Source: Chloroflexota bacterium (GTDB taxonomy: Bacteria; Chloroflexota; Dehalococcoidia; UBA2979). Taken from it: a DNA stretch of 64,000 nucleotides. The stretch covers positions 1 through 64,000 of the forward strand of contig JAPONQ010000088.1 in NCBI GenBank assembly GCA_026713865.1. The letters are read 5' to 3'. The notes beneath the pieces were generated by a model that worked only from the letters and a program-made list of their open reading frames with translations, did not search any database and had not been told where the DNA came from. The position numbers and the translations under genes are program-made. This document shows, in pieces, positions 1 through 8,788 of this stretch (position 1 is its first letter; every line of letters starts with the position of its first letter).

Positions 1-204
1 ACACCGACGCCGCGGAGCAGAAGACCCCCCGCAGGCGCCGCTCGCGCGCGGCCCAGGCCGAGGCGGCCGAGACGCCGCCCGAGGCCGCCGCCCCGGCACC
101 AGACACCGACGCCGCGGAGCAGAAGACCCCCCGCAGGCGCCGCTCGCGCGCGGCCCAGGCCGAGGCGGCCGAGACGGCGCCCGAGACCGCCGCCCCGGCG
201 CCAG
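1..204 (+). repeat. 102-bp tandem repeat, two copies, inside a coding region
   Basis: Bases 1-102 and 103-204 are nearly identical, with only about four substitutions. The unit is a multiple of three and encodes 34 residues containing an RRRRSR basic patch followed by an Ala/Glu/Pro-rich spacer. More copies may lie left of the window. The near-identity suggests recent duplication or ongoing expansion and contraction. Confidence 0.9.
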
Positions 205-932
205 GCGGCGGCGCGGCGGAGCCCGGGGCGGCCGAGGCACCGCCCGCGCCCCCGGCGCCCGCACCCCCGGCGCCCGCACCACCGGCGCCCTCCCGCCGGC
301 GGACGAGCGACGCGCTGGCCGCGGTCGAGGAGCGCATCGGGCGGCTGGAGCAGCTCGGCACGGAGATCGCCAGCCAGCGCAGCGCGATCGTCAGTCTCGC
401 GGAGAGCATCGACGAGCTCGCCGTCCGGCTCGATCGCGCCGCGCGCAAGCCCCGGCTCGGCGTCTTCGTCGACGTCCCGAACGTCCTCTACGGGGTCGAG
501 GCCGGGGCCCCGCCGATCGACATGGGGAAGCTGCTCGCGATGCTGAGCGAGGGGCGCGACGTGTTGCGGGCGACGGCCTACGCCCCCGTCTCCGACGATC
601 CGCGCGAGCCGGTGGAGCAGCAGAAGTTCGTGGCGCCCTTCGTGCGCCACGCCTACCGCATCGTCACGAAGCCGCTCAAGCGCTTCGCCGACGGATCGGT
701 GAAGGGGAACTTCGACGTCGAGATGGCGATCGACCTGGTGACGATGTCGGAGCGCCTCGACGTGGTCACCGTCGTCTCCGGCGACTCCGACTTCGCGCGT
801 GCCGTGGAGATAGTGCAGTCCCGCGGCGTCCGGGTCGAGGTCGCCGCGTTCGCCGGGAGCACCTCGGTCGAGATGCGGGCCCTGGCCGATCACTACGTCG
901 AGCTCGACCGCTTCGCGGCGCAGCTCCGCTAG
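3..932 (+). CDS. NYN-domain (LabA/DUF88-like) protein, 5' truncated
   Basis: The frame is open from base 3 to the TAG at 930-932, giving 309 visible residues; the true start lies upstream. The order is two 34-residue basic/Ala-Pro repeats, an Ala/Pro linker, a probable coiled coil (about residues 100-145), then an NYN domain from about residue 148 to the end. NYN hallmarks are the acidic FVDVPN strand, the KGNFDVEMAID segment and VSGDSDF, which supply the Asp residues of PIN-like nucleases. The family is known for single-strand RNA cleavage or RNA binding. The Arg clusters in the tail suit nucleic-acid contact (inference). An internal ATG at 522 would remove part of the domain and is unlikely to be the start. 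Nothing visible shows the target. Confidence 0.8.
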   Translation, partial: TDAAEQKTPRRRRSRAAQAEAAETPPEAAAPAPDTDAAEQKTPRRRRSRAAQAEAAETAPETAAPAPGGGAAEPGAAEAPPAPPAPAPPAPAPPAPSRRRTSDALAAVEERIGRLEQLGTEIASQRSAIVSLAESIDELAVRLDRAARKPRLGVFVDVPNVLYGVEAGAPPIDMGKLLAMLSEGRDVLRATAYAPVSDDPREPVEQQKFVAPFVRHAYRIVTKPLKRFADGSVKGNFDVEMAIDLVTMSERLDVVTVVSGDSDFARAVEIVQSRGVRVEVAAFAGSTSVEMRALADHYVELDRFAAQLR

Positions 933-1018
933 CAGCCGCCTCCTGAGGCGGGCCGGCGCGGGGCCCGCGGGCGCGGCATCCGGCGACCCCGGGCACCGCC
1001 CCCCGTCACCGCCCCCCG

Positions 1019-2261
1019 TCACCTGCTCGCCCGGGAGCGGCCCCTGCTGCCGTTCAGCAGCGTGCCGAGAGGCGTGTCGCGGACGAGGTAGCGGTAGCTC
1101 AGGGCGCCGACGGCTGCGGTCGCGACGGAGGCCGCGAGGAACTTCAGCTCCGCGCCCCAGGCGAGACCGGTCGCCCGCTCCAGCCACCCCTGCCGGTCGA
1201 GGTGGGCGAGCCAGAAGGTCAGGAATGCGACCACGGGCAGGTGCATGAGGTAGATCCAGTACGAGGAGTCCGCGAGCCAGCGCACCCAGGCTCGCGGCGA
1301 GGGCAGGGCGAGCTCGAAGAGGCCCAGCAGGGCGACGCTTGAGAGCGCCGCCAGCGATCCGTAGACGACGGCCCCGGCGAGCTCCAGGCGGCCGACCAGC
1401 TCCGCCTCTCCCCCGGTCGACCCCTCGTCGAGGGTCCCGAGCAGCACCAAGCGCGCCAGGAAGAGCGCCCCGGCGACGACGAGGAGCGCGGCGACCACGT
1501 CCGCGTCCCGCAGCCGCTCAAGGAGCGTGCGGCGCGCGTAGAGGCCGTAGCCGTAGAGAAAGAAGAGCATCCCGTAGAGCACGTCCGGCACGTTGAGCGG
1601 CCAGATCGGCTTCGACTCGTCGCCGCCGCGGAGGACGATCAGGAGCGCGGCCCCCAGGGCCAGCAGCACGGGAGCGCGGCTGTACGCCGCCGCCGCGACG
1701 AGGCGCCCGGCCGCGAGCCCGGCGGGCCCGCGCCGTCTCCAGTGCCGGCCGGCGTAGCGCAGCGCCATCAGCGCCGCGTACATCAGCAGCAGGTAGTAGA
1801 GGAACCAGAGATGGGCGACGAGGTCGCCGCTCGACTCCAGGCGGGGCAGCGTCGTGAGTCCGGCCCGGAGCGTCTCGGGCGAGATCGTCCCGAACCAGCC
1901 GTAGAGCCAGATCGGGGGCAGGGCGACGGCCATGACGGGCCCGAAGAGGAGCAGCGGCAGCGCGATCCGCCGCAGCCGGTCGCACGCGAAGGCCGCGTCT
2001 GAGCGGCGCTCGAGCACCAGGTGGGCGAAGAAGCCGGCGAGCAGGAAGAAGACGGGCATCCGCCAGATGTGGATGAGGTCGAACACCACGAAGAGAAGGA
2101 GGGACTGGTCGTCGCCCGCCGGCCACACCCTCTCGAAGCCGAGCCGGCGGGAGAAGTAGGGAAGGCTCGCGTGCAGGACGATCCCGAGCAGCATCGCGAG
2201 CCCGCGGAGACCGTCGAAGCCCGTGGTAGCGCCCGGGGGCGGATGACCGGGCGCCGGCCAT
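1019..2261 (-). CDS. acyltransferase-3 family membrane protein with an apparent 5' frameshift
   Basis: Multi-pass membrane protein of the acyltransferase 3 (OafA/MdoC-like) family, which moves acyl groups onto envelope carbohydrates. The body (1019-2194) has about ten hydrophobic segments, an early LHASLPYF stretch and FFLLAGFFAH. In this frame the family start motif (FDGLRGLAML) runs upstream of the ATG at 2194, but no start codon is available. The ATG at 2261 opens the neighbouring frame (MAGARSSAPGRYHG). Dropping one base in the CCC run at 2220-2222 joins the two into one normal N terminus. So the gene is either frameshifted or carries a sequencing error. It is the last gene of the pyrimidine operon, 40 bases after the small membrane protein gene, and looks unrelated to pyrimidines. 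Confidence 0.75.
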
Positions 2262-2301
2262 GCCGCCGCCTGCCCCGGGCACCTCGCCGCCGCGCGGCGG
2301 G

Positions 2302-2658
2302 CTAGAGGGCGCGGCCGTTGCCCCGGCGGCCGAGTCCGGCGAGCCCGACCCTCGCCTCCTCCTCCGGCGGCTCCGGGGGCTCGTCGGCCGGAGCCGCGGC
2401 CCGTGCGGAGGCCCGCAGGTGCGCGAGGGGATCGGGGAGGCGTCCCTCACCCGGCGGGGCGGGTGCGCCCCGGCCTCCCGCGAGCGGGACGCCGGCGAGG
2501 ATCGCCGCCACGAAGGCGCCCGCGGTCAGCCCCACGCCCGCCCCCAGCAGCCAGCCGAGAGCCGCCGGCTCGGCGTCGGTGAGGACGCCTCCGACCAGCA
2601 TCCCGCCGAGCAAACCGACGACCACGATCGCGTAGCTGGGAAGCAGTTCGCGCCTCAC
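2302..2658 (-). CDS. small two-helix membrane protein, unknown function
   Basis: 118 residues. A GTG start at 2658 overlaps the pyrK stop in a GTGA. Two hydrophobic helices lie at about residues 8-22 (SYAIVVVGLLGGMLVGGVL) and 30-50, separated by a short acidic loop. The C-terminal half is Pro/Ala/Glu-rich and probably cytosolic. I do not recognise a family. Its place at the end of the pyr operon implies co-transcription but gives no clue to the reaction. Confidence 0.6.
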   Translation of the reverse strand: MRRELLPSYAIVVVGLLGGMLVGGVLTDAEPAALGWLLGAGVGLTAGAFVAAILAGVPLAGGRGAPAPPGEGRLPDPLAHLRASARAAAPADEPPEPPEEEARVGLAGLGRRGNGRAL

Positions 2659-3431
2659 TGGTAGAGATCCCGGAGGTCGAACATCGGCCCGTCCGTGCAC
2701 ACGAGCTTCACGCCGCCGCGGCGCGGGAACACGGCGCAGCTGTAGCAGATCCCGACCCCGCACGCCATCTGCGCCTCGAGCAGCGCCTGCACCGGCGTCC
2801 GCAGCGTGCTCCGGCGCAGGATGCCGTTAAGCGCCTCGAACATCGGCTCCGGTCCGCAGGCGAAGGCCTGATCGCACCAGCCGAGCAGGCGCTCGAACGG
2901 CGCGGTCACGCGCCCGGTCTCCCCCAGCGATCCGTCCTCGGTGGTGACGACGAGCTCGACGGCCGGGGGGAGCTGCGACGCCGGAAAGATCTGCGCCTCG
3001 GTGCGCCCGCCGAGGACGAGCGTCACCTCGCGGCCCTCCGCCACCAGCTCGTCGGCGAGCCAGACGAGGGGCGCGCAGCCGATGCCGCCGCCCACGAGCA
3101 GCATCCGCTGCACCTGCGGGCGCGGATCGAACGCCCGGCCCAGCGGCCCGACCAGGCGCACCGGGTCGCCGGGTTCCCGTCCCGCGAGCCACGCCGTCCC
3201 GCGACCGACCACGTCGAAGAGCAGGGCGAACTCGGCCCCCGCGGGGCCCTCCCGGCGGCGGTGGATCGACATCGGCCGGCCGAGCAGCGGGTCGTGGCCC
3301 TCGCCGACGTAGGCCATCACGAAGGAGCCGGGCCGCGCCGGCCGCAGCTCGTCGGGCTCCCGGCACCAGAGGACGTGGGTGTCGCCGTAGAGGCGCACGC
3401 CCTCCGTCGCCTCCGCGACGAGGCTCCTCAC
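2655..3431 (-). CDS. pyrK: dihydroorotate dehydrogenase electron transfer subunit PyrK
   Basis: 258 residues. PyrK carries FAD and a [2Fe-2S] cluster and passes electrons from type 1B dihydroorotate dehydrogenase (PyrD) to NAD+. Visible are the flavin-binding RPMSIHR near residue 53, the NAD-binding GGGIGCAPLVWLADEL (about 112-127), a FACGPEPM segment, and a C-terminal cluster motif with Cys in ACGVGICYSC and LVCTDGP. The GTG start overlaps the HAD gene stop (GTGA). PyrD, its obligate partner, is not in this window, nor is pyrF. That the enzyme is type 1B is inferred from PyrK alone. Confidence 0.9.
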   Translation of the reverse strand: MRSLVAEATEGVRLYGDTHVLWCREPDELRPARPGSFVMAYVGEGHDPLLGRPMSIHRRREGPAGAEFALLFDVVGRGTAWLAGREPGDPVRLVGPLGRAFDPRPQVQRMLLVGGGIGCAPLVWLADELVAEGREVTLVLGGRTEAQIFPASQLPPAVELVVTTEDGSLGETGRVTAPFERLLGWCDQAFACGPEPMFEALNGILRRSTLRTPVQALLEAQMACGVGICYSCAVFPRRGGVKLVCTDGPMFDLRDLYQ

Positions 3432-4129
3432 GCCGCGCCCCCGGGCACGGCGAGCGGGAGGCCGAGCAGCGCGCCGACGGCGTCGAGGCCCGCGGCGAGG
3501 TGGGTCGCGCCGGAGGCACGCAGCTCCTCCGGCCGGCGGATGTGCGTGAGGCCGACCACCATCCCCACGCCGGCGTCGCGCGCCGCCGCCATGTCCTCGT
3601 TGGTGTCGCCGACGAAGGCGGAGCCCGCCGCGTCGGCGCCGAGCGCCGCGAGCGCGTGCAGGACCGGCGCCGGGTCGGGTTTCGGCGCGGCGGCCGTGTC
3701 CTGGCCGACCACGACCGGGAAGTGCGCCGTCCAGCCGAGGTGGGCGAGCACGAAGTGCGCGTAGCGCTCGCGCCTGCTGGTCACGAGCGCCAGCGGCACG
3801 GCCGCGGCGCCGAGGCCGGCGAGGAGCGCGCCGGCCCCCGGGCAGGGCTCCGCGCGCCGGTAGTAGCGGTCGTAGTAGAGGGCGCGGTAGTCATCGGCCA
3901 CCCGCAGTGCCTCGTCGCGGGGGAGCGCGGTCAGATCCGTGATGACCTGGGGGAGGGAGTGGCCGAGCACCGCCAGCACCTCCGCGCGGGTGACCCGGTG
4001 ACCGTGCCGTCCGAGCGTCTCGACCATGGCCTCGGCCACCGATCCGAGCGAGTCCAGGAGCGTGCCGTCGAGATCGAGGAGCACCGCCCGGGGCGGCGTG
4101 CGGTCGGCGGCGCGTGCGGCCTCGCTCAC
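3428..4129 (-). CDS. HAD-superfamily phosphatase (phosphoglycolate phosphatase-like)
   Basis: 233 residues. Motif I is [11 protein letters not shown] near residues 18-28; motif II is LVTSRR; a Lys follows in [10 protein letters not shown]; motif IV is [10 protein letters not shown] cap of about 70 residues sits between motifs I and II, as in Gph/PpaX subfamily I enzymes. The GTG start overlaps the carB stop and the end overlaps pyrK, so it is translated within the pyr operon. The substrate is not shown. A nucleotide or a carbamoyl-phosphate-related metabolite is possible from context, phosphoglycolate from family. Confidence 0.8.
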   Translation of the reverse strand: MSEAARAADRTPPRAVLLDLDGTLLDSLGSVAEAMVETLGRHGHRVTRAEVLAVLGHSLPQVITDLTALPRDEALRVADDYRALYYDRYYRRAEPCPGAGALLAGLGAAAVPLALVTSRRERYAHFVLAHLGWTAHFPVVVGQDTAAAPKPDPAPVLHALAALGADAAGSAFVGDTNEDMAAARDAGVGMVVGLTHIRRPEELRASGATHLAAGLDAVGALLGLPLAVPGGAA

Positions 4130-7100
4130 TCCGCTCCGCCTGCGGCGGCGACGGCGACGCCGTCGCGGTACTCGGGGAGCGGCCGGATCTCGTAGGAGCC
4201 GGGGCGGGCGAGCGCGCGGATCGCCGCCCCCGCCGTGTCGAGCGAGGTGAAGCAGGGGATGCGCTGCTCGGTCGCCTGGCGGCGGATGTAGAAGCCGTCG
4301 CGGATGTGGGTCGTGCTCTTTCCCTCGAGCGTGTTCACCACGGCGCGGACGCGCGCGTCGGCGATCACGTCGGCCACCGTCGGCTGCCCCTCGACCGGCT
4401 CGCGGACCCGGCGGCCGTCGTCGGTCAGCTTGGAGACGCGCGAGACCGGGATCCCGAGCGCGCCCACGAGATCGGCGGTGCCGGGCGTCGCGTAGAGGGG
4501 GCAGCCCGCCTCGTGCAGGGCGCGGATCAACGGGACGGCCTCGGCCTTGGTGCGGTCGGCGAGGGAGAGCAGCACCGGCGTCCCGGGGTGGAGGTCGAGA
4601 CCGGAGGCGATCAGCGCCTTGCGCACGGCGGCCTCGAAGCTGAGATCGACGCCCATCACCTCGCCGGTCGACTTCATCTCGGGCCCGAGGAAGGTGTCCA
4701 CGCCGCCGAGCTTCGACATCGAGAAGACGGGGGCCTTCACCGCCACCAGCGGCGGCGGCGGCCAGAGCCCGCCCCCGTAGCCCTGCTCGGCGAGCGTCCG
4801 CCCGAGCATCACGCCGACGGCGAGATCGACCATCGGGACGCCGGTCACCTTGGAGATGAAGGGGACGGTGCGCGAGGAGCGCGGGTTGACCTCGATCACG
4901 AAGACGCCCGGGCCGTCGGGCTCGGCCTCGGGGGCGATCACGTACTGGACGTTCATCAGGCCGCGCACGCCGAGCGCGAGCGCCATGCGCGTCGTGTAGT
5001 CGACGACGGCGTCCTGCTGCTCCCTGCTCACGTGCTGCGGGGGATAGACCGCCATCGAGTCGCCCGAGTGCACGCCGGCCCGCTCCACGTGCTCCATGAT
5101 GCCGGGGATCAGCACGCGCTCCCCGTCGCAGATGGCGTCGACCTCGACCTCCATCCCCTCGATGTAGCGATCGATCAGGATCGGGCCGGAGCCCTCCTCA
5201 CGCGCGGCGGCGAAGTAGCGGCTGAGCTCGGCGGCGTTCTGCACGACCTCCATCGCGCGTCCGCCCAGCACGTAGGAGGGGCGGACCAGCACCGGGTATC
5301 CGATCGCCTCGGCGGTCGGGAGCGCCTCCTCGAGCCTCTCCACCGCCACGCCCGGCGGCTGCGGGATCGAGAGCTCGCTCACCAGCGCCTCGAAGCGGCG
5401 GCGGTCCTCCGCGATGTCGATCGCCTCCGGCGAGGAGCCCGCCACCGGCAGCGCGGCGCGCTTGAGGACCGGCGCCATGTTGACGGCCGTCTGCCCGCCG
5501 AACTGGACGATCGAGGGGGGCGCCTCACCCGCCTCACCCGCCTCGTTCGCGAGCAGGTCGCGAACGGACTCCCCGTCGAGCGGCTCGAAGTAGAGGCGGT
5601 CGGAGGTGTCGAAGTCGGTCGAGACGGTCTCCGGGTTGGAGTTGGCGAGGATGGCCGCGAACCCGGCCTGCCGCAGGGCGCGCGCCGCCTGCACCGAGCA
5701 GTAGTCGAACTCGATCCCCTGGCCGATGCGGATCGGGCCGGAGCCGATCACCAGCATCCGCTCGCGCTCGAGCGGCGGCGCCTCGTTCTCCTGCTCGTAG
5801 CAGGAGTAGAAGTACGGCGTCCGTGCGTCGAACTCCGCGGCGCAGGTATCCACCATCTTGTAGACGGGGAGGATCCCCCACTCCTCGCGCAGGCCGCGCA
5901 CCTGCTCGGGGAGGCGGTCGGCCAGCTCGGCGATCACGGTGTCGGGGAAGCCCATCCGCTTCGCCGCGAGCAAGAGCGCCGGCGTGAGCTCCTCGGCGAG
6001 CAGGCGGCGCTCCATCGCGACGATGCGGGCGAGCCGCTCCGTGAACCAGGGGTCGATGCCGGTCCGCCGGGAGAGCTCGTCGGGTCCGACGTCGCGGCGC
6101 AGGTGCGCAAGCAGCGCCCACAGCCGGTCGTCGGTCGCCTCCAGCGGCGGCTCGTCGCCGCCCTGGCCGAGGCTGCGCTTCCAGGAGGGATGCTCCCACA
6201 GCAGCGAGCGCCCCGAGATCTCGAGCGAGCGCAGCGCCTTCTGCAGCGCCGACTCGAAGGTGCGGTCGGCCGCCATCACCTCGCCGGTCGCCTTCATCTG
6301 GGTGCCGAGGCTGCGGTCGCCGGCCGGGAACTTGTCGAAGGGCCAGCGCGGGATCTTCACCACGCAGTAGTCGAGCGCCGGCTCGAAGGCGGCGGTCGTG
6401 CGGCCGGTGACGGAGTTCTCGATCTCGTCGAGGCGGCGGCCGATGGCGATCTTCGCCGCGACCCGCGCGATCGGGTATCCGGTCACCTTCGAGGCGAGCG
6501 CCGAGGAGCGGGAAACGCGCGGGTTCACCTCGATCACGTGGTACGGAGGCGCCTCGCGCCGATCCCGCGCCCCCGCGGCGCCCTCCCACGCCACGACGTC
6601 CGGGCGCGGGGCGAGGGCCAGCTGCACGTTGCAGCCCCCCTCGATCCCGAGCGCACGGATGATGCGCAGCGAGCTCGAGCGCAGCATCTGGTACTCCTGA
6701 TCGGAGAGGGTCTGCGAGGGCGCGACGACGATGGAGTCGCCGGTGTGGACCCCCATCGGGTCCAGGTTCTCCATGTTGCAGACGGTGATGCAGGTGTCGG
6801 CGCCGTCGCGCATCACCTCGTACTCGATCTCCTTCCAGCCGAGCAGGGAGCGCTCCACCAGCACCTGCCCGATGGGCGAGGCGGCGAGTCCCGAGCGCAC
6901 GATGCGCTCGTACTCCTGGGGCGTGTGCGCGACGCCGCCGCCCGTGCCGCCGAGCGTGTAGGCCGGGCGGATCACCGCCGGGAGGCCGATCTCGAGCAGC
7001 GCCCGCTCCGCCTCCCCCCACGACTCGACGATGACGGAGTCCGGGGTGGGCTCGCCGATCTCGCGCAGCAGACCGCGGAAGCTCTCGCGGTCCTCGGCGA

Positions 7101-7518
7101 GGCGAATCGACTCAAGCGGCGTCCCGAGCAGGCGCACGCCGTAGCGCTCCAGCACGCCGGCCTCGGCGAGGTCGACCGCGAGGTTGAGGCCGGTCTGGCC
7201 GCCGAGCGTCGGCAGCAGGCCGTCGGGCCGCTCCCGCTCGATCACGCGCGCGAGCGCCTCGACCGTGAGCGGCTCGATGTAGACGATGTCGGCGATGCCC
7301 TCCTCGGTCATGATCGTGGCCGGGTTGGAGTTCACCAGGACCGAGGTGACCCCCTCCTCGCGCATCGCCAGGCAGGCCTGCGTGCCCGCGTAGTCGAACT
7401 CCGCCGCCTGGCCGATCACGATCGGCCCGGAGCCGATGATCAGCACCTTGCGCGGCCGCTCGCGGAGAGCCGTCCCGTCGGGGGAGCCGGGTGCGTGGCG
7501 GAGGGCGTCTGAGGTCAG
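4126..7518 (-). CDS. carB: carbamoyl-phosphate synthase large subunit
   Basis: About 1,130 residues, the usual length. It makes carbamoyl phosphate from bicarbonate, ammonia (channelled from CarA) and two ATP. Two homologous ATP-grasp halves are visible: each begins with a nucleotide-fold motif ([17 protein letters not shown] and [17 protein letters not shown]) and contains HVIEVNPR or [13 protein letters not shown]-terminal allosteric MGS-like domain follows (about 950 onward). The start is odd. No ATG, GTG or TTG precedes the first motif in frame, but a CTG at 7518 overlaps the upstream TGA as CTGA, matching the 4-base overlaps of the neighbouring genes. The alternative GTG at 7446 would begin inside the first beta-strand. 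Confidence 0.93.
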   Translation of the reverse strand: MTSDALRHAPGSPDGTALRERPRKVLIIGSGPIVIGQAAEFDYAGTQACLAMREEGVTSVLVNSNPATIMTEEGIADIVYIEPLTVEALARVIERERPDGLLPTLGGQTGLNLAVDLAEAGVLERYGVRLLGTPLESIRLAEDRESFRGLLREIGEPTPDSVIVESWGEAERALLEIGLPAVIRPAYTLGGTGGGVAHTPQEYERIVRSGLAASPIGQVLVERSLLGWKEIEYEVMRDGADTCITVCNMENLDPMGVHTGDSIVVAPSQTLSDQEYQMLRSSSLRIIRALGIEGGCNVQLALAPRPDVVAWEGAAGARDRREAPPYHVIEVNPRVSRSSALASKVTGYPIARVAAKIAIGRRLDEIENSVTGRTTAAFEPALDYCVVKIPRWPFDKFPAGDRSLGTQMKATGEVMAADRTFESALQKALRSLEISGRSLLWEHPSWKRSLGQGGDEPPLEATDDRLWALLAHLRRDVGPDELSRRTGIDPWFTERLARIVAMERRLLAEELTPALLLAAKRMGFPDTVIAELADRLPEQVRGLREEWGILPVYKMVDTCAAEFDARTPYFYSCYEQENEAPPLERERMLVIGSGPIRIGQGIEFDYCSVQAARALRQAGFAAILANSNPETVSTDFDTSDRLYFEPLDGESVRDLLANEAGEAGEAPPSIVQFGGQTAVNMAPVLKRAALPVAGSSPEAIDIAEDRRRFEALVSELSIPQPPGVAVERLEEALPTAEAIGYPVLVRPSYVLGGRAMEVVQNAAELSRYFAAAREEGSGPILIDRYIEGMEVEVDAICDGERVLIPGIMEHVERAGVHSGDSMAVYPPQHVSREQQDAVVDYTTRMALALGVRGLMNVQYVIAPEAEPDGPGVFVIEVNPRSSRTVPFISKVTGVPMVDLAVGVMLGRTLAEQGYGGGLWPPPPLVAVKAPVFSMSKLGGVDTFLGPEMKSTGEVMGVDLSFEAAVRKALIASGLDLHPGTPVLLSLADRTKAEAVPLIRALHEAGCPLYATPGTADLVGALGIPVSRVSKLTDDGRRVREPVEGQPTVADVIADARVRAVVNTLEGKSTTHIRDGFYIRRQATEQRIPCFTSLDTAGAAIRALARPGSYEIRPLPEYRDGVAVAAAGGAE

Positions 7519-8330
7519 TTGTGGTACCCCGTCCGGTAGGCCGGCCCGAGCAGGCCGACCTCGGCCACCACGTCGGGCTCCGGCGTGCGGATGTCGGGGT
7601 CGGGAGACATCCGCGCCATCTTGATGTGCGTGACGTCGATCTCGCCGAGCTCCAGCTCGCGGAACTCCTCGACGGCGCGCGCGACGGCGAGGCGATCCGC
7701 CCCGCAGAAGTGCGCGAGGTGCACCACCGGCATGAAGCGATCGCCCCGCGGCGTCATCTGCGGGTCGACGCCGGCGAGCACCTGCGACACCTTCGGCACG
7801 CCGAGCCCGACCTGGCGGCGAACCTCTCGCAGCGCGTGGCCGTCGTCGGCGCCGAGATAGAGCGTCTCCTCGGTCGCGGAGATGCCGCCGAGGCGGAGCG
7901 TGAAGGGCCGGACGCGGTGGATCCGGGGTGAGGCGTTCACGTAGAACGACTCCACCTGCGACCACATCACGTCGGAGGCCATCATCCAGCCGATCTGGAT
8001 CGCCGTCGCGTGCAGGTACTCGACCGGCAGGAGCTCCACGCCCTCGACCTGCCCCAGGCGTTCGCGGAGCGGCTCCAGCGCCGCGAAGAGATCGGCGTGA
8101 TCGCGGCCCAGCGGCTGCAGGAAGGCGATCCACTGCCGCCAGCCGTGCGAGCGCTCGGCGTAGCGCTCCCAGAAGTCGGGGAGCGCTCCCGCGCCTCCCC
8201 GCAGGCGCTCCCAGTCACGGTCGCGGCGCGCGCGGTACTCGTCGGCGCTCGCCGGCGCCCCCCCGGGGCCGGCCCAGCTGGCCTCCTCCTCCTCACCCGG
8301 GAGATACGGCGGCGGGTAGGCGTCGCTCAC
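7515..8330 (-). CDS. 2H phosphoesterase / LigT-like protein
   Basis: 271 residues, GTG start overlapping the GNAT stop (GTGA). The N-terminal ~90 residues are charged and Trp-rich. From about residue 105 the protein reads like a 2'-5' RNA ligase/2H phosphoesterase: LHATAI supplies an HxT motif, followed by PFTLRLGG and TLYLG strands and a closing VTHIKMARM strand. The expected second HxT site (usually FxPHVTLA) reads FMPVVHLAH, so that catalytic pair looks shifted or degenerate. Family members act on 2',3'-cyclic phosphates or phosphodiesters. Its place between carA and carB is unusual. The assignment rests on motif order only. Confidence 0.5.
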   Translation of the reverse strand: MSDAYPPPYLPGEEEEASWAGPGGAPASADEYRARRDRDWERLRGGAGALPDFWERYAERSHGWRQWIAFLQPLGRDHADLFAALEPLRERLGQVEGVELLPVEYLHATAIQIGWMMASDVMWSQVESFYVNASPRIHRVRPFTLRLGGISATEETLYLGADDGHALREVRRQVGLGVPKVSQVLAGVDPQMTPRGDRFMPVVHLAHFCGADRLAVARAVEEFRELELGEIDVTHIKMARMSPDPDIRTPEPDVVAEVGLLGPAYRTGYHN

Positions 8331-8788
8331 GACGGCTCCGGGTAGAGCGGGAGCTCGAAGCTGGCGCCGGGGTTGGTGAGCGGAACCAGCGCGCCCATCG
8401 CCGAGAGGTAGGAGAGGGCCGGCTCGTTGTGGGCGGGAAGGCGGCCGCGGATGCGCCGGTAGCCCTGCTCGCGCGCGAAGGCGAGCGCGACCTCCGCCAG
8501 GGCGGTGCCGATGCCGCGGCGCCGATGCTCGAGCCGCACCCAGGAGCCGAACGTGCACTCGCCGGGGTCGGCCGGATCGGGGTCGACCGATCCGAAGGCG
8601 ACGATGGCGCCGTCCTCCTCGGCGACGAAGGTCGCCCCCGCGCTCCCCTGGCGCTCGATCAGGGTCGTCACCTCCTGCGGATCGAGCGCGCGCTCGAACG
8701 AGATCGAGAGCCCCTCCCCCAGGATCTCGCCGATGATCGCGGAGATATCGGCGGCGTCCAGCGTCTCCGCACGCCTCACCGTCGCCAT
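8327..8788 (-). CDS. GNAT-family N-acetyltransferase
   Basis: 153 residues. The ATG at 8788 shares a base with the carA stop (TGATG), and the end overlaps the next gene by four bases. The acetyl-CoA-binding motif A is visible as VRLEHRRRGIGTALAEVAL (R-x-x-G-I-G-T), preceded by the FVAEEDGAIVAFGSV strand pair and followed by ALSYLSAMGA. The substrate is unknown. Co-translation with carA and carB suggests a link to arginine/pyrimidine metabolism or protein modification, but this is only positional. Confidence 0.8.
   Translation of the reverse strand: MATVRRAETLDAADISAIIGEILGEGLSISFERALDPQEVTTLIERQGSAGATFVAEEDGAIVAFGSVDPDPADPGECTFGSWVRLEHRRRGIGTALAEVALAFAREQGYRRIRGRLPAHNEPALSYLSAMGALVPLTNPGASFELPLYPEPS

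Noticed and set aside
1-204. Possible CRISPR or intergenic repeat
   Set aside because: The repeats are directly adjacent, 102 bp long, in frame and part of a continuous coding region.
4114-7512. Open frame of more than 1,100 codons on the plus strand opposite carB
   Set aside because: It is an antisense frame produced by high GC and codon bias; it is Arg/Gly/Ala/Val/His-rich with no domain, while carB on the other strand is unmistakable.
7515-8330. Chlorite dismutase/HemQ-like protein
   Set aside because: No HemQ motif or proximal His context was found; the LHATAI motif and strand order fit the 2H phosphoesterase fold better.
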